Under the pieces are notes generated by a model, which was not told where the DNA came from, did no database searches, and worked only from the letters and a program-made list of their open reading frames with translations. From Limnospira fusiformis SAG 85.79 (lineage in GTDB: Bacteria > Cyanobacteriota > Cyanobacteriia > Cyanobacteriales > Microcoleaceae): a stretch of DNA of 64,000 nt. Position numbers and translations under genes: made by a program. Every line of letters begins with the position of its first letter. Positions within the stretch are counted from its first letter, which is position 1. The stretch covers positions 2,779,403-2,843,402 of the forward strand of contig NZ_CP051185.1 in assembly GCF_012516315.1 (NCBI RefSeq), in the 5' to 3' direction. Positions 37,374 to 46,904 of this stretch are shown here, piece after piece.

Positions 37374-38148
37374 TAATCACCAATAATAGTAGACAACCAC
37401 AACATCCTTCCCAGGTATATCGAGGGTTGGATTGATGGCGAGAAACCGACCAAACCCGCAACTCTCCGTTAAACCCCCGCGCGGTTAATCCTAAACAAAT
37501 TTGTCGATAATTTTCTAGGGTTTGTTGGAGTAGTTGACTGGTGACAATTCCTAAACTGCGGATTGTAGTTTTCCAGTCACCATAACCGATACGAACCTGT
37601 TGAGCGATTAATAATTGACTAGCGGTTTCAGTTAACATAAAAATAAACCGATACATTAACATTAATAGTTCTGTGATTAAACTGGGACAGCCAATCTTAC
37701 GGAAAATTCTAATGATTTCGACGAAGGGGGTAGTGAGTAAAAGAAAATACATACAGGAGCTTAAAACTAGGGAGCGAGTTAGTAGAAAACCAGCTTGTTG
37801 CATTCCTTGATTACTGAAATATATCAAGATATTACCTAGGTTAAATTCCCAGATAATATCAGTTTTAATTAATTCAATATTAGCTGAATTAACCACCCCC
37901 AATAGTAAGGCGGGAATGCTAGTTAACCAAAAACTGAAGGGGATGGCTTGCAATTTCAGATAAATTCCTAGGGGAATTTTAGCGTAAATCACGACCCAAA
38001 TTGTCACCCAAATGGTGATCAATATTTGCAGGAGGGGGGGAGCCGCCAAACTGAGACAAAACAGGATGGCGGCAAAGGCTAACTTATGTTCTGAGGGTAA
38101 ATACCTTAACCGATTGGTATAGGCGATCGCATCAATTTGATGGTACAT
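37345..38148 (-). CDS. cbiQ: Cobalt ECF transporter T component CbiQ
   Basis: 267 residues, five to six hydrophobic segments, the coupling helices with LTARGFNG (ECF-T Ala-Arg-Gly motif) near residue 225 and RVGYG upstream. It links CbiM/CbiN to the ATPase. Starts directly after cbiN (1 nt gap) and overlaps cbiO. Confidence 0.9.
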   Translation of the reverse strand: MYHQIDAIAYTNRLRYLPSEHKLAFAAILFCLSLAAPPLLQILITIWVTIWVVIYAKIPLGIYLKLQAIPFSFWLTSIPALLLGVVNSANIELIKTDIIWEFNLGNILIYFSNQGMQQAGFLLTRSLVLSSCMYFLLLTTPFVEIIRIFRKIGCPSLITELLMLMYRFIFMLTETASQLLIAQQVRIGYGDWKTTIRSLGIVTSQLLQQTLENYRQICLGLTARGFNGELRVWSVSRHQSNPRYTWEGCCGCLLLLVIIGWLYVIGI

Positions 38149-38457
38149 TTAGGATGAGCGATTTTTGCCTTGTTTACGGCCTTTATATAAGCCAATCACA
38201 TAGCCGACGATACCCGCACCAATAGCAGCTTGAGAAACAAATAACAGGCTCTCAATTTCGCCACTGGGAACTTCTAAGATAGGTTCAAACCAGGGTTGAT
38301 AATTGGGTTGAATTTCGCCGATGAGATTTTCGGCTTGTTCATCGGCTCCCTCATAATCTCCTCGGATAAAAATTAGCGGCGTTACCGATAAAATAACGAC
38401 AGCTAAAATCATCCACAAATTGCCATTTTTTACAGGTTTATCAGAAGTTGGTGTCAT
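38149..38457 (-). CDS. cbiN: Cobalt transporter subunit CbiN
   Basis: 102 residues with two membrane segments: LWMILAVVILSVTPLIFI near the N-terminus and a second near residue 75 (AAIGAGIVGYVIGLY). The intervening external loop FIRGDYEGADEQAENLIGEI is the CbiN signature. It activates CbiM in cobalt uptake. 8 nt after cbiM. Confidence 0.9.
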   Translation of the reverse strand: MTPTSDKPVKNGNLWMILAVVILSVTPLIFIRGDYEGADEQAENLIGEIQPNYQPWFEPILEVPSGEIESLLFVSQAAIGAGIVGYVIGLYKGRKQGKNRSS

Positions 38458-38465
38458 GATTTTAC

Positions 38466-39221
38466 TTAGCTATTAGCTTTCCCAATTTTCAAGGTTTGCA
38501 GTTCTTCTGAGGCGTAGGACTCTAACCAATTCCAAACTACCAGCGTTAATAGTCCCTCACTAATTGATAGGGGAATTTGAGTGACTGCAAAAATCCCCGC
38601 AAATTTGATAAAGGAAGCCATAACCCCCCCAGAAGCAGCCGGAAAAGCTACGGCTAACTGTATGGAGGTAATTAAATAAGTGGCTAAACTTCCCAAGGCT
38701 GCTGCGAAGAAAATACCTAACTTTTGTTGGTTAAATTGGCAGAATAGTTGATAAATGCCATAGGCAACCCAAGGGCCGACAATCGCCATAGAAAATACAT
38801 TAGCTCCCAAGGTAGTTAAACCGCCGTGAGCGAGTAATACGGCTTGGAAAAGTAGGACTAAACTGCCTAAAACTGTCATCACTGACGGTCCGAATAAAAC
38901 CACTCCTAATCCGGTTCCGGTGGGGTGAGAACAACTCCCTGTAACTGAGGGGATTTTTAGAGCTGACAGGACAAACGTAAAGGCTCCTGCTAGGGCAATT
39001 AATAGCTTTAGTTCGGGGTTGTTTCGGGTAATTTTGGTGAGTTTTTGAAAACCAATAACCCAGAAAGGGATGATTAACACCCACCAAAAAATTGACCAGG
39101 TAATAGGTAAAAAACCTTCCATAATGTGCATTGCTTGAGCTGGAGTGGCTGCACCTATTACCAAATAAAATGTTAACCCAATCATGGCGATTAGGTGTAT
39201 CATTCGATGATTTTTGCTCAT
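38466..39221 (-). CDS. cbiM: Cobalt transporter substrate-binding subunit CbiM
   Basis: 251 residues. A cleavable signal peptide ([18 protein letters not shown], cut after PAQA) exposes MHIMEGFLP, whose first residues bind the metal in CbiM/NikM. Then [18 protein letters not shown] and about six membrane segments. GAGG about 6 nt before the ATG. First gene of the operon, directly behind the cobalamin riboswitch, which points to cobalt rather than nickel. Confidence 0.93.
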   Translation of the reverse strand: MSKNHRMIHLIAMIGLTFYLVIGAATPAQAMHIMEGFLPITWSIFWWVLIIPFWVIGFQKLTKITRNNPELKLLIALAGAFTFVLSALKIPSVTGSCSHPTGTGLGVVLFGPSVMTVLGSLVLLFQAVLLAHGGLTTLGANVFSMAIVGPWVAYGIYQLFCQFNQQKLGIFFAAALGSLATYLITSIQLAVAFPAASGGVMASFIKFAGIFAVTQIPLSISEGLLTLVVWNWLESYASEELQTLKIGKANS

Positions 39222-39254
39222 CTGTACCTCGCAGATTTGTGAGTGAGAAATAAC

Positions 39255-39400
39255 TATAGGCGGGCATCCTGACTCACAGATGGGGTGGACAAATTAGCCG
39301 GAAATCTGATTACAGTTGCGGGACAGCGCCGGATTTACACCGAACTTTCCCCATTACTCCTAGTGGCTGTTCCCCACTAGAACCTATAGTTGGCGCTATT
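39255..39400 (-). promoter_or_regulatory. Cobalamin riboswitch upstream of cbiMNQO
   Basis: On the minus strand the region contains AGTGGGGAACAGCCACTAG, then AAATCCGGCGCTGTCCCGCA followed by ACTGTAATC, and GAGTCAGGATGCCCGCC: the core of the adenosylcobalamin riboswitch in the right order, ending about 35 nt before cbiM. It should repress the cobalt transporter when cobalamin is plentiful. Confidence 0.93.
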
Positions 39401-39445
39401 GTATCATGTGTAGGTCAACAGTGAACCAAGCTGGCAAATATTTAA

Positions 39446-40372
39446 TTAAGTTTGCTCTCGCCTGGCCCAATATTGTTGGACGGCTTGGACGTTATACCAA
39501 TTTAAAAAAATCCGAGAAATTTCTAAGGCTAATTGAGGCTGACCACGATTAATTAACCACTGTAAAAAATGCGCCATGGTCCTTTCATTGAGTTGACCTC
39601 TTAGGGATAAAATGCCCCAGAGTATCCGATGCAAAATGGTCATTTGAATCATCATTTTGACTGACCAGGTAGGATGTTTTTGATAGAAAACTACCCCCAT
39701 TCTGCCTCTTTGTTTTTCTTTTTCAATTAGGGCGGGTATTTGGTCTAAGTTAAAGGGGGGATGCCAATGATATCCGACGGCGGCGGGGCATTTGATTAAT
39801 TTTAAGCCTAATTTTTTTAGCCTAACTCCTAGTTCCAGGTCTTCCCAACCATAAAGCTGAAATTTAGGGTCAAATAATCCGGCTTCGATTAGCCAATGGC
39901 GGGCGATCGCCACATTTCCGGTGGCAAAATAAGCGGCAGAAAAATCGGTGATTTTATAGGGTTCTGTGGTGGGATTTTCAAAATTGCAGGTATTCACAAC
40001 TCGACCATAGGTAAAGATGCGATCGCTTTTTTGAGAGTTGGCAATTAAGGCGGTAGCGTGAGCGGCAAGAAAGCTATCAGTTACCACCAAATCACTATCG
40101 ATAAAAACAATCAGATCTCCCCTCGCCTGTTCAACTCCCAAATTTCGCGCCGCCGCTGGTCCCTGGTGGTCTTGCTGGTAGATGCGAAGATGGGGAAATT
40201 CGAGGGTGTTAGTTCCCAACCATTCCACAGTCCCATCAGTGGAACCATCATCGACTAACACCACCTCATAGCCAGTCACGGCGGCGCTATAGGTTTGATT
40301 TTCCAATGCTCTCAGACACTTCTGTAAAATCGGCAAACGGTTATAGGTAGGGATAACAACGCTAAAAAACAT
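39446..40372 (-). CDS. Glycosyltransferase family 2
   Basis: About 308 residues from MFFSVVIPTYNRLPILQKCL, the classic GT2 start (the frame extends 11 codons upstream). EVVLVDDGSTDGT, ARNLGVEQARGDLIVFIDSDL (DxD) and YGWEDLELGVRLKKLGLK (the ED motif) complete the GT-A site. No membrane segments except a possible C-terminal amphipathic helix. Acceptor unknown; likely cell-surface glycan synthesis. Confidence 0.88.
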   Translation of the reverse strand: MFFSVVIPTYNRLPILQKCLRALENQTYSAAVTGYEVVLVDDGSTDGTVEWLGTNTLEFPHLRIYQQDHQGPAAARNLGVEQARGDLIVFIDSDLVVTDSFLAAHATALIANSQKSDRIFTYGRVVNTCNFENPTTEPYKITDFSAAYFATGNVAIARHWLIEAGLFDPKFQLYGWEDLELGVRLKKLGLKLIKCPAAVGYHWHPPFNLDQIPALIEKEKQRGRMGVVFYQKHPTWSVKMMIQMTILHRILWGILSLRGQLNERTMAHFLQWLINRGQPQLALEISRIFLNWYNVQAVQQYWARREQT

Positions 40373-40494
40373 ATATTTTCTGGGACAGTTGGCGATGCTC
40401 TGCAACTATAACCTAATTGTTACAGCCTTACTTTTCAATGGTGGCGATTGGGGTGATAATGAAATGTTTGTTGATCTAGGAGCTTTGGTAGATT

Positions 40495-41697
40495 ATGGGT
40501 CGCGCTGAAAAAGCTGTACTTGCCTACTCTGGTGGTGTAGATACCTCTGTCTGTATTCCTTATCTCAAAAATGAGTTTGGGGTAGCTGAAGTAATTACTG
40601 TGGCGGTTGACTTGGGACAAGGTGATGAACTAGGACCAGTGAAACAAAAGGCCCTCGACTCTGGCGCGAGTGAGTCTTTAGTGATTGATGTACAACAGCG
40701 ATTTGTACAGGAGTTTGCTTTTCCGGCTATTCAAGCTAATGCTTTGTATGAGAACCGCTACCCCCTGGCTACGGCTTTAGCACGTCCTTTGATTGCTCAG
40801 GTTTTGGTGGAAGTTGCCGAAAAATACGGAGCAGATGCGATCGCTCACGGTTGCACGGGAAAAGGCAATGATCAGGTCCGCTTTGATGTCTCTATCGGCG
40901 CTCTCAACCCTAATATTAAGATTTTAGCTCCGGCTAGGGAATGGGGTATGAGTCGGGAAGAGACGATCGCTTATGGGGAAAAATTTGGCATTTCCTTCCC
41001 CGTTAAAAAGTCTTCCCCCTACAGTCTCGATCGCAACTTGCTTGGTATGGCGATCGAAGCTGGACCTCTGGAAGACCCCTGGGTTGAACCCCCAGAGGAT
41101 GTCTATGGGATGACTAAAGCGATCGCTGATACTCCTGACCAGCCAGAATATTTAGAAATTGGCTTTCAATCTGGCATTCCTGTTAGCCTCAATGGGGAAG
41201 CACTCAACGGCGTTGACCTCATCTCTCGCTTAAATGCGATCGCCGGAAACCACGGTATCGGACGCATTGATATGATCGAGAATCGTTTGGTAGGTATTAA
41301 ATCTCGGGAAGTTTACGAATCCCCTGCCATGGTTGTACTCATTCAGGCTCACCGAGATCTTGAAAGTCTGGTTCTCACTTCTGATGTCACCCGCTATAAA
41401 CGCGGTATTGAGGAAACCTATAGCCAAATTGTCTATAATGGCCTCTGGTTTAGTCCCCTCAAAGGTGCGATCGATGCCTTTATCAAACAAACTCAAGAAC
41501 GGGTCAGCGGCACTGTACGGGTCAAACTGTTTAAAGGCAATTGCAACATTGTCGGTCGCCAGTCTGACAAATCCCTCTACAGCCTTGACCTGGCTACTTA
41601 CGGTTCTGAAGATGTATTTGACCACAAAGCCGCCGAAGGATTTATCTATGTTTGGGGTCTTCCCACTCGCGTTTGGTCCGAAAAAATCAGAGAGTAA
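40495..41697 (+). CDS. argG: Argininosuccinate synthase
   Basis: 400 residues, full length. [20 protein letters not shown] carries the ATP pyrophosphatase SGGxDTS loop; [13 protein letters not shown] and [14 protein letters not shown] are citrulline/aspartate binding motifs. It joins citrulline and aspartate in arginine synthesis. Strong codon match to host with several HIP1 sites. TAGGAG about 14 nt before the ATG. An IscB element starts 40 nt after its stop. Confidence 0.97.
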   Translation: MGRAEKAVLAYSGGVDTSVCIPYLKNEFGVAEVITVAVDLGQGDELGPVKQKALDSGASESLVIDVQQRFVQEFAFPAIQANALYENRYPLATALARPLIAQVLVEVAEKYGADAIAHGCTGKGNDQVRFDVSIGALNPNIKILAPAREWGMSREETIAYGEKFGISFPVKKSSPYSLDRNLLGMAIEAGPLEDPWVEPPEDVYGMTKAIADTPDQPEYLEIGFQSGIPVSLNGEALNGVDLISRLNAIAGNHGIGRIDMIENRLVGIKSREVYESPAMVVLIQAHRDLESLVLTSDVTRYKRGIEETYSQIVYNGLWFSPLKGAIDAFIKQTQERVSGTVRVKLFKGNCNIVGRQSDKSLYSLDLATYGSEDVFDHKAAEGFIYVWGLPTRVWSEKIRE

Positions 41698-41736
41698 GAT
41701 TTAATTGTCAATTATTGGGGCGGGTTCTACAGTTAA

Positions 41737-42000
41737 GTCAGCACCCCCGGCTGAAGCACGGGGGCTTCGTGCCCCCCGCTTTCAGGTAGCTGACCAGCTT
41801 AAGCCTTAACTGGCTACGTGAGCGAGCAAGAGTTAAAGTTCCTACCCTGGAATGCGTGCTAGTTCCAGGCACTAGAACCAAATCGTTAAACAGTTCTAAG
41901 GGGTTAAGACAGTGCGATTTGGAAAGTACCGACTCTGAACATTAGCGTTCGCGCAGCGTGCGCGTTAGCGCAAGCGCAAACGTTACGAGCAATCAGAACA
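41737..42000 (+). ncRNA. Predicted IscB omegaRNA scaffold
   Basis: This structured, non-coding leader directly upstream of iscB is conserved, about 90 percent by eye, in the orphan element at 26235, while the coding part is not; that is what is expected of the omegaRNA. Known IscB systems take the guide from the flank 5' of the element, here the sequence ending CGGGTTCTACAGTTAA at 41736. Ends are approximate. Confidence 0.6.
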
Positions 42001-42009
42001 GACGCAACA

Positions 42010-43281
42010 ATGTCTAACCATATTTTCGTTTTAGATACCAACCGCAAGCCCCTGACACCGTGCAAGCCAGGGATGGCACGATCACTGCTCAAAGCCGGGA
42101 AAGCATCGGTATTTCGACGCTACCCATTCACCATTATTCTAAACAAGGAGGTTGACGCTAATCCTGAACCCCTCGAACTCAAATTAGACCCAGGCTCTAA
42201 AGTCACTGGAATTGCCTTGAAGCAAGGGAATCATATTATCTTTGCTGCCGAGTTGCAGCACCGAGGACAGCAGATTAAAGAAGCATTGCTCTCTCGTCGT
42301 CAACTCCGACGTTCTCGACGAAACCGCAAGACCCGATATCGACCAGCTCGGTTCTTGAATCGGACTCGTCCCGAAGGTTGGTTAGCTCCCAGCTGGCAGC
42401 ATCGAGTAGATACTCTAATGACCTGGGTTCACCGATTTCGTAGACTTGCCCCAGTTGGCCGCATTACCCAAGAGCTAGTACGGTTCGACCTGCAATTGAT
42501 GGAAAACCCTGAGATTTCAGGTGTTGAGTATCAGCAGGGAGAATTACAAGGCTATGAAATCAGGGAATACCTGTTGTTCAAGTGGGGCAGAACCTGTGCT
42601 TACTGCGGGGCTCAAAATGTACCACTTGAAGTTGAGCAGATCCAGCCTCGGTCTAAGGGTGGCTCTGACCGGGTTTCTAACCTGACGATGGCTTGCCACT
42701 CATGCAATCAAGCCAAAGGCAATGGAGACATTCGGGATTTTTTATCGGGCCAGCCTGATGTCCTGAGTCGTCTTCTCAGGCAGGCCAAATCACCCCTTAA
42801 AGATGCGGCTGCCGTTAACTCGACCCGATGGGCCTTGTTCAAGGCTCTCAAAGCAACAGGACTCCCAGTTACCACAGGAACGGGCGGACAAACGAAGTTC
42901 AATCGACTGAGGCTCAACCTACCTAAAGCTCACTGGCTTGATGCTGCCTGTGTTGGACCAGTCGAATCACTCGAAGTTCTGACTTCAAAACCGTTGCTGA
43001 TTTTAGCAAAGGGGCATGGAACCCGTCAGATGTGCGGGACGAATAAGTACGGATTCCCCACTCGTCACCGCTCCAGGAGGCAAATTCATAAAGGCTTTCA
43101 GACTGGCGACATGGTGACGGTACTGGTCACAGCGGGGAAGAAAATTGGCTCATATCTAGGACGGGTTCTCTGCCGTGCGTCTGGTAGTTTTGATATTACC
43201 ACCGCTTCTGTACGGGTGGCAGGCATCAGCCACAAATACTGCCAACCCATTCACAGGAAGGATGGTTACGCCTATGCTTGA
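42010..43281 (+). CDS. iscB: IscB RNA-guided nuclease, HNH catalytic His replaced
   Basis: 423 residues in the IscB order: PLMP domain (HIFVLDTNRKPLTPCKPGMA, 4-45), RuvC-I with D60 in LKLDPGSKVTGIAL, arginine-rich bridge helix (RRQLRRSRRNRKTRYRPARF, 96-115), RuvC-II with E155 in RITQELVRF, HNH domain (196-237) and RuvC-III with H308/D311 in AHWLDAACVG, then the C-terminal PAM-interacting-like region. The HNH zinc cysteines (CAYCG, CHSCN) are present, but the catalytic position reads VEQIQP where IscB and Cas9 relatives have EHI or DHI. RuvC residues are intact, so it should nick only one strand. The ATG at 42010 follows the omegaRNA leader. Confidence 0.92.
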   Translation: MSNHIFVLDTNRKPLTPCKPGMARSLLKAGKASVFRRYPFTIILNKEVDANPEPLELKLDPGSKVTGIALKQGNHIIFAAELQHRGQQIKEALLSRRQLRRSRRNRKTRYRPARFLNRTRPEGWLAPSWQHRVDTLMTWVHRFRRLAPVGRITQELVRFDLQLMENPEISGVEYQQGELQGYEIREYLLFKWGRTCAYCGAQNVPLEVEQIQPRSKGGSDRVSNLTMACHSCNQAKGNGDIRDFLSGQPDVLSRLLRQAKSPLKDAAAVNSTRWALFKALKATGLPVTTGTGGQTKFNRLRLNLPKAHWLDAACVGPVESLEVLTSKPLLILAKGHGTRQMCGTNKYGFPTRHRSRRQIHKGFQTGDMVTVLVTAGKKIGSYLGRVLCRASGSFDITTASVRVAGISHKYCQPIHRKDGYAYA

Positions 43282-43368
43282 AAGATTGACGGGGACTAAA
43301 GTCCCCCTGTCGCGTTTCCTCCCCGGTCTAAAGACACGGGGCTTCCACGCTCCCAAGAGGTTTACGTG

Positions 43369-43793
43369 AAACTCGCCCACCCCCTACTTATGGGATTTTA
43401 CATAAGTTTTGCTAATTCATACAACCAAATAGATTGTTTTTGGCAAAGATTGTTAAGAATTAATACAATTTTAGGGAAAATTGCTCGCCAAAAGTTGACG
43501 AGATTATGGGGGTTGTGGTTTGCTTACAGAAATTGCTACCAAGGGCTTTCTGTGTCTATTGGATAAAATAAAGCCCGAAACCCTGATTGTATCGCGGTTA
43601 AAATTATTCTCCCGGCAAAAATTTAAATTCACGATTCACGAGTTTTTCGGGAAAATACCTAGGCTATTTTTACCGACCTTGACAAAAACGACATTTTGTG
43701 CATACCCCCCAAAGCCATAAATAATAATGAGATCCTCACCCGAAATTGGGAGTTTAACCGAGTTGGAGGGTAGCGGGTGAGGAGGGGGAAAAG
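43369..43793. other. Intergenic region downstream of aar
   Basis: 425 nt between the IscB element and the aar stop. It contains short AT-rich frames with no coding character. The motif TTGACAAAAACGACATTTTG at 43679 nearly repeats the one at 30-56. No terminator with a clear T-run was found. Confidence 0.35.
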
Positions 43794-44813
43794 TTATAGC
43801 ATCAGTGGTTTAAAACCATGTTTAATAGACATCCGACCAATCATATCCATTTTATCCAAAGTGATTTGATTTCGGCCCCAAGAAAAATTGGTATATATAG
43901 ACTCAAATTCTAATAACATAGATTCGGCAAAACAGGCGAATAGCTGGCGACCGGGAACATTCATATTGACAATTTTCATAATTTTCCAGTCAATATCTAA
44001 AGCGTGTTCCACAATGCCCCCAGACAGGACATGAACACCGGGACTTTGAAACTTAGTTGCCATATTTTTAGGGTAGCCCCCATCAATCAACAAACAAGGT
44101 TTTTTCAAAACTTCCGGGTCAATTTCCACCCCCTGTGGCATACTAGCGACCCAAACCACGATATCAGCCTGGGGTAATGCTTCATCTAAAGCCATAATTT
44201 TACCCCGTCCCAATTCAGCTTGTAGGTTTTGGAGTCTTTGGCGATCGCGAGCAATCAATAGTATTTCAGCCACATCAAGTCTGCCATTTAGCCACCGACA
44301 GACCGCACTGCCAATATCTCCGGTAGCGCCACAAACAGCCACAGTAGCCTTAGACAAATCTATTCCCAATTTCGGCGCTGCTTGTTCCACTTGACGGCAA
44401 ATAATATAAGCCGTGTGGGTGTTTCCGGTAGTGAAGCGCTCAAACTCCAACTTAATGTTGCGAATTCTACCCAGTTGATCCAAATTAAATCTCTCCAAAA
44501 TAATCGAAGAAAAACCCCCCAAAGCCGTAATATTAATGCCATTTTTTTGAGCATGAGCCATAGCATTAATAATTTTGCGAGTAGCAGCTTTCATGCGGTT
44601 AGTAGCCAACATTTCGGGTAAGAAGCAAGACTCTACATACCTACCCTCAATTACCTGACCCGTAATACTTGTTACCTTAAGATCCTCAACAATTACGGGT
44701 GGTGCGCTGCACCAAAAATCCAGACCTTGATCAGCATATTCTGCATAACCCAAATCCCGAGCTACAACCTGGGCGTGTTCCAAACTGGTAAGATGACCGA
44801 TGAGACCAAACAT
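43794..44813 (-). CDS. aar: Long-chain acyl-ACP reductase (aldehyde-forming)
   Basis: 339 residues. [20 protein letters not shown] is the characteristic AAR start; the Rossmann fold shows [16 protein letters not shown] for NADPH, and the late [13 protein letters not shown] holds the likely acyl-binding cysteine. It reduces fatty acyl-ACP to fatty aldehyde, which ADO (47730-48425) converts to alkane. In most cyanobacteria the two genes are adjacent, ado then aar; here about 2.9 kb of transposon remains lie between them. Confidence 0.95.
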   Translation of the reverse strand: MFGLIGHLTSLEHAQVVARDLGYAEYADQGLDFWCSAPPVIVEDLKVTSITGQVIEGRYVESCFLPEMLATNRMKAATRKIINAMAHAQKNGINITALGGFSSIILERFNLDQLGRIRNIKLEFERFTTGNTHTAYIICRQVEQAAPKLGIDLSKATVAVCGATGDIGSAVCRWLNGRLDVAEILLIARDRQRLQNLQAELGRGKIMALDEALPQADIVVWVASMPQGVEIDPEVLKKPCLLIDGGYPKNMATKFQSPGVHVLSGGIVEHALDIDWKIMKIVNMNVPGRQLFACFAESMLLEFESIYTNFSWGRNQITLDKMDMIGRMSIKHGFKPLML

Positions 44814-45056
44814 GATTCGATTGAGTTATTTTTGAGTTAACATCCTCTTGGGGGAGGCTATTTTATTTACCCATCTCCCGGCACGAGCTGTATGAGTCGA
44901 TGCCGGACCATAGAAATTAATTTTACCTGCAAAGGAGCAGGTTTGCTTGTGATTTTATGTTTAATCTTATCACCAACCTGCCCATAGTGCCAGCAATTCC
45001 GAATAAAGCTCTCCCCACCGGCTCCGGCGCGAGGTGGGGGTGTCATAATGCTAATC
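44814..45056. promoter_or_regulatory. aar upstream region
   Basis: About 240 nt upstream of aar. On the minus strand it starts with a hairpin-like CCCCCACCTCGCGCCGGAGC...GGTGGGG, possibly the right end of the adjacent IS607 element, then AT-rich sequence and AGGATGTTAACTC before the ATG. Because the insertion cut aar from its usual upstream partner, a new promoter must lie here if aar is expressed. Confidence 0.4.
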
Positions 45057-45116
45057 CCGGACTCGCCTGAGTGCTACATTTAACCTTCTCAAACCTGTAT
45101 AAAACTTATTAAAGCT

Positions 45117-46239
45117 TTACGCCGATTGAAAAAGTATCGCATTGTCTTGGAAGACAACGGCAGTAGCCGGCAAAGCACGAAGCATAATGTTTCGTGCGCC
45201 TACCCAGTCACGGGGTGCTGTATAGCCGCAATTAGGACATTTCAAAACCTTACTTCCCCCTAGTTTCTCATGGATTTGACCACAATGGGGGCAGGTTTTA
45301 GAGGTATAACTTTCCTTCAGCGCGGACAACTAAAACACCTTTTCTTTCTGCTTGTTGCATGAGACGTTTAGAAAATATGTAGTGACTCCAAGTTAACAAG
45401 TGTCTCGCTGACTTAGAGTTGAGCTTTCTACGATATTTGACAACCATTTCACTCGAATTAAAAGTAGGAAGAAAGATAAGTTTATAGTGATTAACCAAGA
45501 CATGAGCGACTTTCTTATGTAAATCGTCCACTAGCTTACGAATACGCTCGCGCATTCGATGAGAAGCTTTACGCATTCGATATCGTTTTCGTTTGATTTG
45601 ACATTGACTAATCTGGCTCATTAACACGTCTACATGGTAGCAAAGGCGATTGATTTTGCTAATATCATTAGTGGCAAATTCAGTAATTGATTCACCATCA
45701 TAACCCACCAAAAAGGAGCGAAGGCCAGGAGCTAAAGCCATAACTCGCTCTGGCTCTGTTGTTTCCCGCTCTTGATGCTCTGGAAAACAACCATACCATT
45801 TACCCCTTGCGTATTTTAGTTGTGTGACCTAAAGGCAATTCTTAGGTAGAGCTTGAGGTGAAGTAAAGGTTAAACCTTTAGTTAAACGGGGATACGTCCC
45901 TTTTTTAAAGTTATTCACCTTGAATTTAATGATTTGAGATGGTGCCCTACAGGACTTTAATTGGACTTTACCTTGGTTGACTTTGGCTGGTTTAAAAGCA
46001 TCGAAAGCATCGGCTACTGCTTCCGGTAATTGATGTCCTGGTAAAGATTTTACCCATTCCGGTTTGTCACTATTTCTGACTAACTTTTGGCAGTCAAAAC
46101 AGCTCCCTTGAACCCCTTGTTTCCAAGTAGCAATGGTCTGGTTATAAATCCACCTATAAGCTGCTAACCAACGTTTCCCAACGGTGTGTAATTCTTTACA
46201 AGGATACAATCTCACTTGGCTCAAACTGTTTGGAGTCAT
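45117..46239 (-). pseudogene. tnpB: IS607-type TnpB, frameshifted and catalytically dead
   Basis: Starts at MTPNSLSQVRLYPCKELHTV (ATG 46239). A frameshift near 45830 follows ...QALPKNC, the frame resumes as VTQLKYARGKWYGCFPEH; a second near 45320 separates VVRAE from SYTSKTCPHCG. The zinc ribbon (CPHCG, CPNCG) and RuvC-III RDWVGA are present, but RuvC-I reads MALAPGLRSF: the catalytic Asp of ALDPG is Ala (codon at 45730-45732). So the protein is broken twice and lacks a nuclease residue. Confidence 0.85.
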
Positions 46240-46852
46240 CTGGCTTGTCTGATGACGGGGTTTCTTTTTGAAGTTCTTGACGGGCTTGTTTTTCGTACTT
46301 TCGTAGTCCGTAAAGCCGAGCAGAGAAACAGTGGAGGATGGACAAGATATCGCTAACGAGTTCTTGTTCTGGAGAGAGACTCTTTTTCCTGAGAACCACG
46401 AGTTCACATCCACTTTTTGCACATAACCATTCAATGAGTGGAAATCCGAAACGGACCAGTCTATCGGCGTGAGCGATGACAAGTGTGCCGATATTTCCTT
46501 CGTATATTCGTTCCAATATAGCGAGGAACTTTCGCCGTTTAAAATTGAGTCCACTGCCAACTTCTGTAATAACTTCTGCTGTTGGGTATGCGCTGCGTAG
46601 AAATTCAGCTTGTCTAGTGAGGTCATCCTTTTGGGAATGGGTGCTGACTCTTGCGTAACAGACAATGCATGAATGTTTCTCGGCTTCTTCGATGATGTAT
46701 CTTCGTTGGTTGCCAACGGTACGAACGGCTTTAATTGCGCCGAGTTTTTCCCATCTTCGCAAGGTGGCAACGCTGACGGAGAAGATTTCTCCGGCTTCCT
46801 TCGGTGTAACATATTTTGGCACTTTAACTCCGGTTATTGTGGTTGTTTGCAT
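46196..46852 (-). CDS. tnpA: IS607 TnpA serine recombinase
   Basis: 218 residues, intact. MerR-like HTH: VPKYVTPKEAGEIFSVSVAT then LRRWEKLGAIKAVRT. The serine recombinase domain has catalytic Ser in CYARVSTHSQ, the hinge LNFKRRKFLAILERI, and AHADRLVRFGF. It could mobilise its own element or related ones. ATG at 46852. Its 3' end overlaps the tnpB start in another frame. Confidence 0.9.
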   Translation of the reverse strand: MQTTTITGVKVPKYVTPKEAGEIFSVSVATLRRWEKLGAIKAVRTVGNQRRYIIEEAEKHSCIVCYARVSTHSQKDDLTRQAEFLRSAYPTAEVITEVGSGLNFKRRKFLAILERIYEGNIGTLVIAHADRLVRFGFPLIEWLCAKSGCELVVLRKKSLSPEQELVSDILSILHCFSARLYGLRKYEKQARQELQKETPSSDKPDDSKQFEPSEIVSL

Positions 46853-46904
46853 AGTACAAGGTTTTGGGTTTGTGTGTAGGTTTGAGTAAGTTTTTTGTTA
46901 CTAG

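Larger units (their letters stand above)
41737..43368 (+). mobile_element. IscB-encoding IS200/IS605-like element without tnpA
   Basis: Left end GTCAGCACCCCCGGCTGAAG with a CCCCCG...CGGGGG hairpin; right end GGTCTAAAGACACGGGGCTT hairpin then TTTACGTG. Both ends recur in the element at 26235-26636. It holds a leader of about 270 nt and iscB only; no Y1 transposase, so it needs one in trans. No GCGATCGC inside. Confidence 0.8.
45040..46900 (-). mobile_element. IS607-family element, copy 4 (diverged; tnpA intact, tnpB dead)
   Basis: A second, clearly different IS607 lineage (TnpA and TnpB only partly similar to copies 1-3). It carries tnpA at 46196-46852 and a frameshifted tnpB. The ends are approximate: no identical copy is in the window to define them. 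It interrupts a tnpB remnant (46905-47445) and separates ado from aar. Confidence 0.75.

Noticed and set aside
43175-43566. Short plus-strand frames after iscB
   Set aside because: They overlap the iscB end and the element's right hairpin, and the products have no recognisable features.
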